In this document: in pieces, positions 8,652 to 18,077 of the stretch
How the letters are laid out: every line of letters begins with the position of its first letter
How positions within the stretch are numbered: position 1 is the first letter of the stretch
Translations under genes and position numbers: made by a program
The notes under the pieces: generated by a model
Told to the model about the DNA's origin: nothing
What the model saw: the letters and a program-made list of their open reading frames with translations, nothing else
Database searches by the model: none
Source of the DNA: Fibrobacter sp.
Lineage (GTDB): Bacteria > Fibrobacterota > Fibrobacteria > Fibrobacterales > Fibrobacteraceae
DNA: 64,000 bases
Reading direction: 5' to 3'
Assembly (NCBI GenBank): GCA_017412605.1
Contig: JAFPWY010000009.1
Coordinates: forward strand, 372,001 to 436,000

Positions 8652-9551
8652 ATGTCCATCATTTCCATGACCGGGTTCGGCAAGAGCGAATCCACCCTGA
8701 ACGGAACGAGCTGCGTTATCGAAGTGCGTAGCGTGAACAGCCGCTTCCTCGAAATTTCAAGCAAGATCCCGAAAAACTTCGCCTACCTGGAAAACGACCT
8801 GAAGGCTCTTGTCAAGGACAAGCTCGCACGCGGATCGGTGAACCTGAGCATCACTCTCGGCGAAGGCAATGTCGGGAACATCCCCGTCTGCTACAACAAG
8901 GCAGCGGTGAGCAAGTTCGTGGAAATCACTAAGGACATGCTAAACGAGATGCAAGCCAAATATGGCAATCTCATCGCGGGCGAAATCAACCTCGAGCACA
9001 TCCTTTCCATTCCCGAAGTGCTGCAGTTCACGGACGCAGGCGCCGACAACGAGGCATGGGAAAAGCACCTGAAGGCAGAACTTTCGAAGGCACTGGACGG
9101 AGTTATCGCCATGCGCGAAAAGGAAGGTGCGAACCTCGCCGCCGACCTCGAAAAAAGAGTCAATCACCTGAACGCAGTCCTCGACAAGGTCGAAGTGCTC
9201 GACCCGCAACGCATCGAGGCCTGGAAGGTCAAGTTCCGCGAACGCATCAACGCCCTCATGAAGGACAGCGAAATCGACGACGTCCGTCTGCTGCAGGAAG
9301 CCTGCATCATGGCGGACAAGCTTGACATCCACGAAGAGATTACGCGCTTCCGCAGCCACAACAAGCTATTCCTCGACGCACTCAAGAAGGGCGGCGCCCA
9401 AGGCAAAAACCTCGGGTTTATCCTTCAGGAAATGGGACGCGAAGCCAATACGCTTGGCACCAAGTGCCAAAGCGCCGAAATTGCGGCGCTTGCCATCGAA
9501 CTCAAGAACGAGATCGAGTGCATCCGCGAGCAGTCGCTTAATATTGCGTAA
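8652..9551 (+). CDS. yicC: YicC/YloC family endoribonuclease
   Basis: 299 residues beginning MSIISMTGFGKSE, the hallmark N-terminus of YicC proteins, with the second family block VRSVNSRFLEISSKIP and the C-terminal motif LGTKCQSAEIAALAIELK followed by IECIREQSLNIA. The length matches the family. YicC-type proteins are described as RNA-degrading enzymes that affect small-RNA and stationary-phase physiology. The frame is open upstream to 8547, but the ATG at 8652 gives the conserved N-terminus. It is followed by a strong terminator and is probably monocistronic. Confidence 0.93.
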   Translation: MSIISMTGFGKSESTLNGTSCVIEVRSVNSRFLEISSKIPKNFAYLENDLKALVKDKLARGSVNLSITLGEGNVGNIPVCYNKAAVSKFVEITKDMLNEMQAKYGNLIAGEINLEHILSIPEVLQFTDAGADNEAWEKHLKAELSKALDGVIAMREKEGANLAADLEKRVNHLNAVLDKVEVLDPQRIEAWKVKFRERINALMKDSEIDDVRLLQEACIMADKLDIHEEITRFRSHNKLFLDALKKGGAQGKNLGFILQEMGREANTLGTKCQSAEIAALAIELKNEIECIREQSLNIA

Positions 9552-9575
9552 GGCGACATTCTAATACAAACAATT

Positions 9576-9604
9576 ATGGCGGGTTTTCAACCCGCCATTT
9601 TTTC
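9576..9604 (+). terminator. Rho-independent terminator of yicC
   Basis: A 10-bp perfect stem (ATGGCGGGTT with AACCCGCCAT), 3-nt loop, then six T. It lies 24 nt after the yicC stop codon. Confidence 0.95.
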
Positions 9605-9612
9605 GTTTAATA

Positions 9613-10476
9613 TTACTTCTTCTTTTTCTTGCTTTTCATCTCGACACGACGGGAACCTGCACGCAGGCGTTCCCACGGGGCAAACGATGTAATCGGGAAG
9701 AAGAACACGAAGAACCAGACTGCCAAAATCACGTAGCGAAGCACTGCATACAGCCAGGGCGTTTCTGCAGATCCAGCCGAACGTGATTGAACAACTGCCA
9801 CGACAAGCAGCAAGGCGCCGACCAGCACAGGCACAAGCATCTGCCTGGCAGCCTTCACCAATGCCCCCGCCTGCGGGACTCCGGCACCGAGGTGTTTCCC
9901 GGCCACAAACGCGAAAGCCATGGAATTAGCAAATGCGAATACAGCAAATGCGGCCCACCAAAGTTCCATCGAAGACTCGCTGAGGCTCCAAGGGCACACA
10001 TACAGCAAGCCCGTAAGGAACAGGCTGCACAGGACAAACGGGAACAGCGCACAGGCAACGGAGTTCTTGACAAACAGGAACAGCGCAAGAGCAAGCAGCG
10101 CAAGAATCCCGAACATCGGGAGCACAACGCCCTCCCCACCGTCCAGCACATACAGGGCGGCAAAGCTAATGAGCGTCGTCACCATCGACGCAATTCCTGC
10201 ACGGACTCCACCAAAGACAAAGAGCAGCACAAAGCAAGCAACACTCGCAGCAAACAGATACTGCGCCGAAGACCACAAGCTCTGCACCGATTCAACTTCG
10301 GCAAACCACATTCCGAACGCCTCGGAAGAGGAAAGCGGGAACGACAGGAATTCCTGCCAGCCCGTCGCCACAAAGGAAACCGTCGCTATCACCATCACTA
10401 CCAGGGCAATCAGCCTGAAGCGAAGCATCAGCTCCAAAAATTTTTGAACCTTACCGGGCTTTTCACGCAAATCCAT
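9613..10476 (-). CDS. Hypothetical polytopic membrane protein, partner of the PorU-like gene
   Basis: 287 residues, about eight hydrophobic segments, with a basic C-terminal tail (RLRAGSRRVEMKSKKKKK). No domain is recognised. The ATG at 10476 is chosen because GAGGTAATTATG gives a Shine-Dalgarno overlapping the end of the upstream gene; the gap to the PorU-like stop is 2 nt, so the two genes form one operon. The frame is open further upstream to 10515 but that would lie inside the partner gene. A role in envelope assembly or secretion is only inferred from this pairing. Confidence 0.72.
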   Translation of the reverse strand: MDLREKPGKVQKFLELMLRFRLIALVVMVIATVSFVATGWQEFLSFPLSSSEAFGMWFAEVESVQSLWSSAQYLFAASVACFVLLFVFGGVRAGIASMVTTLISFAALYVLDGGEGVVLPMFGILALLALALFLFVKNSVACALFPFVLCSLFLTGLLYVCPWSLSESSMELWWAAFAVFAFANSMAFAFVAGKHLGAGVPQAGALVKAARQMLVPVLVGALLLVVAVVQSRSAGSAETPWLYAVLRYVILAVWFFVFFFPITSFAPWERLRAGSRRVEMKSKKKKK

Positions 10477-10478
10477 AA

Positions 10479-13400
10479 TTACCTCGAAATCAATAGTTTC
10501 TGTTTTTTCTTCCAAGTCTTGCCGGGGTGTTCTTCGGTCGAAGAAACCACACTCCTAACAATATAGTGATAGAGTCCATTCGCAAGCAGGTTGCCATGGT
10601 TATCGCGGCCGTCCCATGTTGTCAGGCCTGAAATGGCATTCTTGATGACTTTCACCAAACGACCATTCTGGTTATAGATAAAGATATTCACCGTAGATTT
10701 CCGGTCGTTGCCGGCAAGGTTCTTGAAATAGAAAGTCGTCCCCTTCTTACCCATCGGGTTCGGAACATTGAACACGTCGACTAGTCCCGACTCCATCTCT
10801 TCCGTAATGTTCACGGTAACCGATTTCTCGCCCCGGTTGCCCAAAACGTCATAAGCAACGGCCTTGAACACATACTGGCCAGGCGGATACAGTTCCGACG
10901 TGAAGTTCATTCGGACAACCGCACGCTTGGAGGTCTGTTCCAAATATGGATACGGATGGAACGGGGTTTGCCATCCTTCGATTTCAAAGGAAAGTCCCTC
11001 ATCGGCCTGTTCACGGTAATCCAGCGCCGTAGAATCCTCGAAAACAACCTGTAGACATGCAGGAGACTGCAATTCAATAATCTGGCCGTCAGCGTAATCC
11101 GAAGAACGGCCTTCATTAAAGCAGGACTGTATACGAACCGTCGGGGGAGTTTCATCGTGAATGGAATCCGCATAGGTGGACATTCCCGAAATGACGATAC
11201 CCTTCTTCCAATGACGCAAGATAGGCTTCACATCATTGGAATAAGCCCAGGCCTGGAATTCAACAGAAGAGTCGCCAAAAGCAAGCTTACGGGGCGTCAC
11301 AAAATCAACATTGAAGCGTCCGCCAACCACCGGCACATCCTCAGAATAAATCAGCGCACCATCAAAGGGAATGTTCAGCGTATCGATTGCAGAAGGAGCA
11401 GAATAGAGTTCGAAGCCTGCATATATCTTCTTGTTATAGCGCCCTTCACGGAGAGACAAGTGAATCATTCCATTATCGATACCCTGCACAGAGCCGCTCA
11501 GAGAAACCTTATCCAAGGCCTTCACCGTATCGATTTCGCTGTCCAGCGTAATTTTGCCTTGGCCAAAAGGCATCATCAAGACCGGTTCTCCCAACAGCAC
11601 ATAATGTCCTGTATTGTAGCGGAATTTGTGTTCAGTGGATTGAATATTCTTGGCAGCAAGGAACGCATCACCCAACGTAACGGACGAATCAAAAAGGGCT
11701 GTTCCTATGTACATTTTGGCAAACGTCTCGTTTTCATCGGCAAAGGTTTCTCTCGCCGCACCAACAGCGGCGATAGCGCCGACATCCGGACTCACGACAA
11801 ACGTATGCGTCAGCGAAACCGTCTTGCCGTTATCGAACCTTGATGTCGAGCAAGAGAAAGAGTTCATGATGGTAAACAATTTCGACTTGGTCAAACGAGA
11901 AACGTAGGTATACCTAAGCAAACCTTCAGAAGCCCAGTCCGTTACCGATGCATGACCAAAATAGGTCGTCATCAAGGCTCCCTGATTCAAAGCATCGATC
12001 ATTTGCTGAGCGGCATCCTTCTTTTGACCGGAAGCATCTTCCTTGTAATCGAGCAGATATATCTTCTTCTGGTTCCAGCGGTATTTCTTTTCCACAGACA
12101 ATGAATCCACAAGAGCAAGAACATGTTCCTGGGTGTTTGTATGTCGAGTGTGGTCCGGAGTAGTTCCATTCTTCGCATCATCAGCAGCGGCAATAAGGGT
12201 GGAGCGCCAAGACGAATGATCGTACAGTCCGACTTGTTCATACGCCTTAGCCTTCTTTATATAGTTGGCCAGTTCGTCCTCGCTCAGCACCGTCAAGCGC
12301 CCAACAGCCAAGTCAACTCCATTGCCGTCGATGGTGACACGGCCCGAATCTACGACGCCGAAAAAATCTTCCGAAACAGCGGCTTCCTTTTCAAATGGCG
12401 GAATGAAGTTTGTAGGGAGGCGCAACTGCGATACACCACGATAGTCGAAATGCCCATATCCGACCAGGAGCACGTACCTGAGGTTCGGGCAGACACCCTT
12501 CGCATAAGCGATATAGTTACGAATAGCCACCGGGGAAAGCGAGCCACCCTTGTAAAAACGGTATATGTCCTCGGCCAAGACAAGCGTCGTCTGGAATGTC
12601 GCAATCGCAGAACCTTCGGAGCGGAACTTCGCCAGTTCATAGGCTTTCATGCCGAAGGCTTCCGGGGAGATGATCAAATATTCCGTCTTGTTGTTGATTG
12701 CGGAAAGGTCGCTTAACGCCCCAGGTATATGCGTCGGGATGGCGGCCACGGAGATATCCTTGCGATATACGCCGTCACGGTACAACATGTATCGGACGTC
12801 CTCACCGCTCGCGATGCTATCCTTCGCAACGCCATTCACAATCTGCAGCAGACCAATAGGCTCGTAATCCCTAAACTTCATTAGGCGCAGTTTGGCATCA
12901 TTTCCTACGGGGATCTGGATGATACCATTTGCCGCACCGGGTAAAATCCACTCCGCGGAATCCGCAGTGGGCTTCCACTCGTAAGCCACCGTATAGCCGT
13001 CGAATCGGTCGTACTGGACTTCGTTGGGCAGGAGCGTCACCGTGTACAAATTGCCTTTCGACGTAAGGCTCACATTATTTATACGGAAATTTCCTCCAGG
13101 AACCAGGGTGTTCTCGTCGTAGGATTTTCCATTGACATCGAGGGAAAACTTAATTCCCCGCATTCTCGTTTCGTAGGGCTTTTCAGAGAGGGTCGTATTC
13201 TTCGGCTGGTCCTCAGTACGTTCGGCATTGGAAGAAAAAACCGAACGATATGGGAAAAAGCTCACAGCAACAAAGTTTTCGCCACCTTCAACAAATCCGG
13301 GCAAGTCAGAAGTCTGCGCAAATTTCAGTTTCGAACTGGAAAGGACAGTCGTGTCAAACCTGCAATGCCAAGTCCAGAACCATTCCTTACCTGTCCTGGT

Positions 13401-14576
13401 GTCCCACTCCAGGTCCTTGCCGTGATAGGAGTCTATAAGACGTTCATCCTTTTCCCCTCGGACATACCGCAGGAACTTCACCGACTTGCCCGCACCGGCC
13501 GGAGCAGGCAAAACGGACATTCGCAATCCGGTACCGGTCCTCTTGTAGCCAAACGAGAACGACTGATAAAAGGAATACGGCGAATAGGAATGGAAGTAAT
13601 CCATCGTTCCGTTCTCGTATTCGGGATCTTCACGGTCCATTCGTTTCCACATAGAAGAGCCATATCCGACAAAGACGATCGTATCTCCTGGACCAAACGT
13701 TCCATCGGGAGACAAGTTGCTCTTGGAGGAATGGTCACGCACCTCTATCGGCATTTCGAAAATCTGGTTCGGCGTGAGCAAGGACGTCCCGGGAACCCTT
13801 TCAGAAAGCGTATCTGGATTCGCCCCGAAGAGGCAGATCTTTTTTACGGGGATTCCCTTGATGCTATCCTGCATTTCGTTCGGGAGTGCCCGACGCAGCA
13901 TGTCGAAATCAACGGCATATTGCCCATCCTCGGTAAACGAAGCGACGTCGCGGTCACCCACGTTGAACATGGCCAAAAAACGGACATCGTTGATTGTGCT
14001 CTGGGCGCTACGGCGCAGAGCCTTGCGAGCCCGCCCCTGATCTACGCCGAAACGTGCAGCGGACTTGCGGTTCAAAACGCGGTTTACCGCACGCTTGCCG
14101 GGATAAACCCCTGCAACCAAACCACCGGCGAATTCAACCGTAAGCTCGAATTTCTTGCGCAACGCAATGGAATTCCCACGCTTTTCAAAAAGAGGCACAA
14201 CAATCTCGGAGATCCACAGTCCATCGCGCATGTAAGGTTTGCCCACTGTAAGCGGGCGGAAATTTTTTGATTTGCCGCCGCAGAACGGGGCGCCGAGCTG
14301 GACCAGCTTTACCTTCCCGATGCGAGCTGAAGGTTTCTCGTTCGACGGGAGCGCGACACGATATACACGGTAGGCAGCTCCATCATCTTCCGAGAAAACA
14401 GCATTCTCAGGGAAAAAGCGGGAACCCTCGCCATTCTCACAGCTATGGACGGTAGACTCATAAACATCGTCCTGCAGAACGAACCGCGAACGGGAATCCT
14501 CGACAACTTTAGACGCAAGGCAGCAGGCGACAAGGGACAATACAAAAAGGGCCGATTTCTTGAGTATACACTTCAC
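10479..14576 (-). CDS. porU: PorU-like type IX secretion C25 (gingipain-family) peptidase/sortase
   Basis: 1365 residues. A signal peptide covers about residues 1-22. A long beta-rich N-terminal region follows, then the C25 caspase-like domain at about 640-990: LIISPEAF, LLVGYGHFDYRG, the catalytic-type histidine H875 in TYFGHASVTDW and cysteine C909 in NSFSCSTSRFD. After beta-sandwich domains, the C-terminus (about 1280-1365) is a FlgD-like Ig module (IFIYNQNGRLVKVI, TTWDGRDNHGNLLANGLYHY). PorU is the outer-membrane sortase that removes C-terminal signals of type IX cargo and attaches them to the surface. The start is GTG at 14576, with TATTTT 7 nt upstream and no Shine-Dalgarno. The family assignment is firm; sortase rather than protease function is inferred. 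Confidence 0.85.
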   Translation of the reverse strand: MKCILKKSALFVLSLVACCLASKVVEDSRSRFVLQDDVYESTVHSCENGEGSRFFPENAVFSEDDGAAYRVYRVALPSNEKPSARIGKVKLVQLGAPFCGGKSKNFRPLTVGKPYMRDGLWISEIVVPLFEKRGNSIALRKKFELTVEFAGGLVAGVYPGKRAVNRVLNRKSAARFGVDQGRARKALRRSAQSTINDVRFLAMFNVGDRDVASFTEDGQYAVDFDMLRRALPNEMQDSIKGIPVKKICLFGANPDTLSERVPGTSLLTPNQIFEMPIEVRDHSSKSNLSPDGTFGPGDTIVFVGYGSSMWKRMDREDPEYENGTMDYFHSYSPYSFYQSFSFGYKRTGTGLRMSVLPAPAGAGKSVKFLRYVRGEKDERLIDSYHGKDLEWDTRTGKEWFWTWHCRFDTTVLSSSKLKFAQTSDLPGFVEGGENFVAVSFFPYRSVFSSNAERTEDQPKNTTLSEKPYETRMRGIKFSLDVNGKSYDENTLVPGGNFRINNVSLTSKGNLYTVTLLPNEVQYDRFDGYTVAYEWKPTADSAEWILPGAANGIIQIPVGNDAKLRLMKFRDYEPIGLLQIVNGVAKDSIASGEDVRYMLYRDGVYRKDISVAAIPTHIPGALSDLSAINNKTEYLIISPEAFGMKAYELAKFRSEGSAIATFQTTLVLAEDIYRFYKGGSLSPVAIRNYIAYAKGVCPNLRYVLLVGYGHFDYRGVSQLRLPTNFIPPFEKEAAVSEDFFGVVDSGRVTIDGNGVDLAVGRLTVLSEDELANYIKKAKAYEQVGLYDHSSWRSTLIAAADDAKNGTTPDHTRHTNTQEHVLALVDSLSVEKKYRWNQKKIYLLDYKEDASGQKKDAAQQMIDALNQGALMTTYFGHASVTDWASEGLLRYTYVSRLTKSKLFTIMNSFSCSTSRFDNGKTVSLTHTFVVSPDVGAIAAVGAARETFADENETFAKMYIGTALFDSSVTLGDAFLAAKNIQSTEHKFRYNTGHYVLLGEPVLMMPFGQGKITLDSEIDTVKALDKVSLSGSVQGIDNGMIHLSLREGRYNKKIYAGFELYSAPSAIDTLNIPFDGALIYSEDVPVVGGRFNVDFVTPRKLAFGDSSVEFQAWAYSNDVKPILRHWKKGIVISGMSTYADSIHDETPPTVRIQSCFNEGRSSDYADGQIIELQSPACLQVVFEDSTALDYREQADEGLSFEIEGWQTPFHPYPYLEQTSKRAVVRMNFTSELYPPGQYVFKAVAYDVLGNRGEKSVTVNITEEMESGLVDVFNVPNPMGKKGTTFYFKNLAGNDRKSTVNIFIYNQNGRLVKVIKNAISGLTTWDGRDNHGNLLANGLYHYIVRSVVSSTEEHPGKTWKKKQKLLISR

Positions 14577-14581
14577 AAGCC

Positions 14582-14620
14582 ATAAAATAGAAAATCGCCC
14601 CCATCAAGAAAAGGAGCGAT
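14582..14620 (-). terminator. Terminator upstream of porU (minus strand)
   Basis: On the minus strand ATCGCTCC pairs with GGGGCGAT (one G-T pair) and is followed by TTTTCTATTTT. It terminates the 14651-15499 gene. Its T-rich tail also contains the TATTTT that serves as -10-like element for porU. Confidence 0.7.
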
Positions 14621-14650
14621 AGCGCCAAAAAGCTTCCCCTAAACGGGTTT

Positions 14651-15499
14651 TTAGGGTTTCGTTATCACCAGTTCGGCGAAACCGTTTCCGTTCGCCCTAA
14701 ACTCAACCATTTCCCCGCCAACCGCCTTGGTCCGAAATACGGAAAAATAAGAGGGAGCCTTCCCGGCAGAGAGGACGGCTTCGAGTTCGTCCGCCTTGAT
14801 AAAGGCCTTGGAATTCCACTCGGCCATGTACCAATGCCATGGCTGCCAGTTGAATATCCCGTGAGTGGACTGCACAAAGGCTCGCAGCATCAAGGAGAAC
14901 TCATACTTGAGAAAATCCATGTATTCACGGACCAGCGCCTTTTTTTCCACCATGGTTTTCGTCGAGAAGTTGGCATCGAACTTAAGCGGTTCCTTGTCCG
15001 GATTGACATAGGCAAAACGGAGGCGCTGTTCCGCCACCATCACCCTCAGATTATCCTTATCGCGGTGAACGAACTCGTTTGCAGAAACTTGTCTGTAATC
15101 GCGAAACACAACGTTGGGATCCATCACCTCGTTCAGCTTGAGCGGTTCCGGTTTTGCGTCCAATGCAGAAAGTTCATAGAACACAAGGACTTCACCCGCT
15201 CCCTTGGCAACGAGGGCTGCAAGGAGAGGCTTTTTCCTTTCGCTTAAGACCCAGACCATCTCGGGCTTGGCCTCCAGAGAAGACAAAGCCTTAGCCACGG
15301 AAGGGTCCTGGATGCCCTTGGCATCCCATTCCATCCAATTGCCTTCGCCACCCAGCGAGTCCAGTACAAAAAACAGGCGTTCGCCCGAAAAAGGCTTCGA
15401 AGAATTGAACTTGGCTAAAACGGGAACGGGCTTTGCCGATGCGGCAAGGCTCATCCCCACGAAAGAAAGCACGAAAAGAGCAACAAAGCTGAATTTCAT
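14651..15499 (-). CDS. Hypothetical exported protein
   Basis: 282 residues with a Sec signal peptide (MKFSFVALFVLSFVGMSLA, cleavage near ASA-KP). The mature part is a mixed alpha/beta sequence with acidic and basic stretches; no family is recognised and there is no lipobox. Segments such as GIFNWQPWHWYMAEWNS are rich in aromatic residues. No Shine-Dalgarno is visible at the ATG at 15499. It lies 27 nt after the next lipoprotein gene (15527-16249) on the same strand, so both may be co-transcribed, and is separated from porU by a terminator. Confidence 0.72.
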   Translation of the reverse strand: MKFSFVALFVLSFVGMSLAASAKPVPVLAKFNSSKPFSGERLFFVLDSLGGEGNWMEWDAKGIQDPSVAKALSSLEAKPEMVWVLSERKKPLLAALVAKGAGEVLVFYELSALDAKPEPLKLNEVMDPNVVFRDYRQVSANEFVHRDKDNLRVMVAEQRLRFAYVNPDKEPLKFDANFSTKTMVEKKALVREYMDFLKYEFSLMLRAFVQSTHGIFNWQPWHWYMAEWNSKAFIKADELEAVLSAGKAPSYFSVFRTKAVGGEMVEFRANGNGFAELVITKP

Positions 15500-15526
15500 C
15501 GGTTTTCGGGTTGCAATTCTGCAGGG

Positions 15527-16249
15527 TTAAAAAATCGGTTCGTAAAGGGAATCGTCTAGGCGGGAATACGTCTGATGATATTCCTTGTCAAGCCAGTAAA
15601 GCGCGAGTTTCTTGCTCGACCAGTTTTTCTTCACGGCGATAGACTCGATGCCCTTTGTAATTAACGGCAACGTTTGAGGCAAATTGAGTTTCCACACAGA
15701 ATCGTCCCATTCGAAAATCATGATGGGCACCTTGGGGCTCGACGCAAGGCCAATGCTGCCACGGTCGTTCTTCACTTCCATCGGGCCGAGCTTCAAGTTC
15801 GTCAGCCTGTTGACCATGCCGCTCTTCGACAGCAGAAGGTAAACCATCTTGTCGTCCGGGCCAACAAAGAGGTGTTCACGTTCATACAGGCGGTACAGCA
15901 AAATGGCATAGACCTCGTAGAACTGGCAGGTATCCAGGTTCTCTTCGGTATAGGTCCGGGCATGCAGTTCAAGCGTATCAATCCAGTATTCCGAAGTATC
16001 CGTCATCATGGCAAGCAGGGTGTCGGCATCGACATTCATGCGGATGGCATTCTGGAAGTTCACGAACATCTGTTCCAGCAAGGCCTTCTTGTCCTGTTCG
16101 CGTTCCTGGTGCTTCGCATCCTTAATCGAAGCAGATTCCTTGAGCTGGGCCGAGGGAGTCTCCCCGCTAGAAGATCCCGCACAAGAAACCATAACCGACA
16201 ACAGAGCCACGGAAAGGGCATAAAGAATTGTATTTTTTAAAGCATGCAT
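15527..16249 (-). CDS. Hypothetical lipoprotein
   Basis: 240 residues. The N-terminus MHALKNTILYALSVALLSVMVSC is a lipoprotein signal with lipobox VMVSC, followed by a Ser/Gly/Glu linker. The body is largely helical with charged segments (KDAKHQEREQDKKALLEQMF) and then a beta-rich part ending in DDSLYEPIF. No domain recognised. The frame is open to 16381, but only the ATG at 16249 gives a signal peptide. That start codon overlaps the start of the divergent GGQ-domain gene (16244) by 6 nt, so either the two genes compete for one promoter region or the opposite gene starts further in. Confidence 0.75.
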   Translation of the reverse strand: MHALKNTILYALSVALLSVMVSCAGSSSGETPSAQLKESASIKDAKHQEREQDKKALLEQMFVNFQNAIRMNVDADTLLAMMTDTSEYWIDTLELHARTYTEENLDTCQFYEVYAILLYRLYEREHLFVGPDDKMVYLLLSKSGMVNRLTNLKLGPMEVKNDRGSIGLASSPKVPIMIFEWDDSVWKLNLPQTLPLITKGIESIAVKKNWSSKKLALYWLDKEYHQTYSRLDDSLYEPIF

Positions 16250-16735
16250 CGCGATACCTATCTTAGAATGACGCTGGACGAACTGCTCGGGGCATGTACG
16301 CTCAAGGGGTTCCAAGGAAGTGGCCCGGGGGGCCAGCACCGGAACAAGACCAACACGGGCGTCATGCTCACCTTGCGGCAATACAATTTAGAAATCAAAT
16401 CGTGCGAAGGCAGGAGCGCAAAAGAAAATAAGACTCACGCTTTGCGCAAAATGCAGATGGCGCTGGCCCTAAAGGTCAGGGAAACACCCCCCGCGGTCGA
16501 GATTCCCTTCCCCGGCAGCAACGGCCACATTCAGCCGTCGAACGCCCTTTTCCCCCTGTTCATCGCCCACGTATTCGACAGGATGGCGCAAAAAAACGGG
16601 GACACGAAGGAAGCCGCCCAGGCATTTGGACTCACCCCGAGCGCCCTAGTCAAGATAATCCGGCAAGACAAGGCCTGCGCCGAAAAGCTCCAAAACAGCA
16701 GGCAGGCCATGGGGAAAGGCAAATTGCACCTCTAA
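16244..16735 (+). CDS. Release-factor-like GGQ-domain protein (putative ribosome rescue hydrolase)
   Basis: 163 residues. The GGQ motif is at residues 29-31 in GSGPGGQHRNKTNTGVMLTL, exactly as in the RF-1 catalytic domain, followed by ALRKMQMAL, typical of small RF-like proteins. It lacks the codon-recognition domains of RF1/RF2, so it should hydrolyse peptidyl-tRNA on stalled ribosomes or act in RNA-repair-linked release like ArfB/PrfH-type proteins. After the core it has IPFPGSNGHIQPSNALFP and a C-terminal basic tail (QAMGKGKLHL). The ATG at 16244 gives most length; an ATG at 16268 (MTLDELLG) would avoid overlap with the divergent gene. Neither has a clear Shine-Dalgarno. Confidence 0.82.
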   Translation: MHRDTYLRMTLDELLGACTLKGFQGSGPGGQHRNKTNTGVMLTLRQYNLEIKSCEGRSAKENKTHALRKMQMALALKVRETPPAVEIPFPGSNGHIQPSNALFPLFIAHVFDRMAQKNGDTKEAAQAFGLTPSALVKIIRQDKACAEKLQNSRQAMGKGKLHL

Positions 16736-16826
16736 TCTCTGGCAGATTGCATTTTTTATAAAAAAATTGGACAAAAACCTCCTTAAAAACGTCTATAGAC
16801 ATCGGACTATTCCACAAGGAGGTTAT

Positions 16827-18077
16827 ATGAGTCCAAACAACAAGAAAAAAAATGGCGTCCGGGCGGTTTTCTCCGCCCTGACCGCCGCAACAATCATCGC
16901 CATGGGCGCCCTTATCGGCTGTAGCGACGACTCCAGCAGCTCGGAGGAGAACTCGCTCGACATGTCGAAGGTGTCCATCGAGCTCGCCTACACCGCCGCA
17001 CCGAGGCTCGATAGCATCGTCCTCGACTGCATCGGGGCAGACACCCTGCATATCGTCCACGACAGCAAGGACAGCAGTTTCGAACTCGACCTGTTCCCGC
17101 ACGACAGGTGGGTACTTTCCGCCAAGCTCTATGCGAACGGCGGGCTCATGCAGGAAGGCGAAGTCGTGACGAAAATCGAGGCGGGCTCCGCTGTCGATGT
17201 AACCATCCCCTTGCACGCCATCGTGGGCTTCGTTTACGTCGAAATTCCCCTCGGGTTCGGCAATCCGGCCGGGGTCGCAAGCGGCTCGCTCTCGCTCACG
17301 ACCGACGACACGAGCTACAGCTACAAAATGACGATGGACGGAGTCAACGCCGTCTTCGCGAGCGGCATGCTCCCCCTCGGCAAGACCTACGAGATAAAGT
17401 TGCTCCTGAAGGACAGCGAGGGCAAGACCATCTACAGCCTGCAGGACTCGTTCCTGCTTACCGAAGACTCCCCCGTTCCCGAATTCACGGTGAAGTCGAT
17501 TCGCTCCAAGGTGCAGCTTGCCATTTCCACGGCTGACGAGGTAAACAAGGAGTTTTCCCTCAGGCTTCCAGGGCATTTCCGCTACCCCTCCGTCGGCGAC
17601 ATCGTCGTGACCGAAGTGTTCACCGCGGTCAACACGAAGGACTCCTCGCAATACGAGTTCGTCGAGCTGTACAACGGCAGTCTCGACACGCTGAGCCTGG
17701 AAGGATGCACTGTCGGGACCAATTCCGTAGCGAGCAGTTCCTGCGCCATCGTGCCGGGGCGAATCAACCCGGGAAACATTCTCGTTCTGGGCGAACTCGG
17801 CGAAAGGACCCCCGAGGCATACCGCAATACCGAAAAATGGAAGGCACTTGGCAACACCAAGGGTTCTATCGTCCTGCAATGCATGGGAGTCATCCTCGAT
17901 ACGCTATATTATGCCGACAAGCCCGATTCCCTGCATGCGGAGGTCATCCCGGCCATGGGGTCCAGCAAGTACGGACAGAGTTCACAGCTGAACATCCGCA
18001 AGTGGCAAAAGCGCGACAAGGCCGATTCCTGGTGCCTGAGCGAACCCACGCCCGGTAAACTGGACTACTGCGAATAG
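16827..18077 (+). CDS. Lipoprotein with lamin-tail domain
   Basis: 416 residues. The start at 16827 follows a perfect AAGGAGG at 16816-16822; the frame is open 60 nt further upstream but without a signal. The N-terminus has a long basic region then a hydrophobic segment and lipobox ALIGC with DDSSSSEEN linker, so it should be lipid-anchored. Residues about 35-235 form a beta-rich region. Residues about 250-345 match the lamin-tail fold: GDIVVTEVFTAVN, YEFVELYNGSLDTLSLEG and a late SIVLQCMGVILDT. Lamin-tail domains occur in secreted bacterial proteins, often with nucleases or adhesins; here no enzyme domain is present. Function unknown. Confidence 0.8.
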   Translation: MSPNNKKKNGVRAVFSALTAATIIAMGALIGCSDDSSSSEENSLDMSKVSIELAYTAAPRLDSIVLDCIGADTLHIVHDSKDSSFELDLFPHDRWVLSAKLYANGGLMQEGEVVTKIEAGSAVDVTIPLHAIVGFVYVEIPLGFGNPAGVASGSLSLTTDDTSYSYKMTMDGVNAVFASGMLPLGKTYEIKLLLKDSEGKTIYSLQDSFLLTEDSPVPEFTVKSIRSKVQLAISTADEVNKEFSLRLPGHFRYPSVGDIVVTEVFTAVNTKDSSQYEFVELYNGSLDTLSLEGCTVGTNSVASSSCAIVPGRINPGNILVLGELGERTPEAYRNTEKWKALGNTKGSIVLQCMGVILDTLYYADKPDSLHAEVIPAMGSSKYGQSSQLNIRKWQKRDKADSWCLSEPTPGKLDYCE

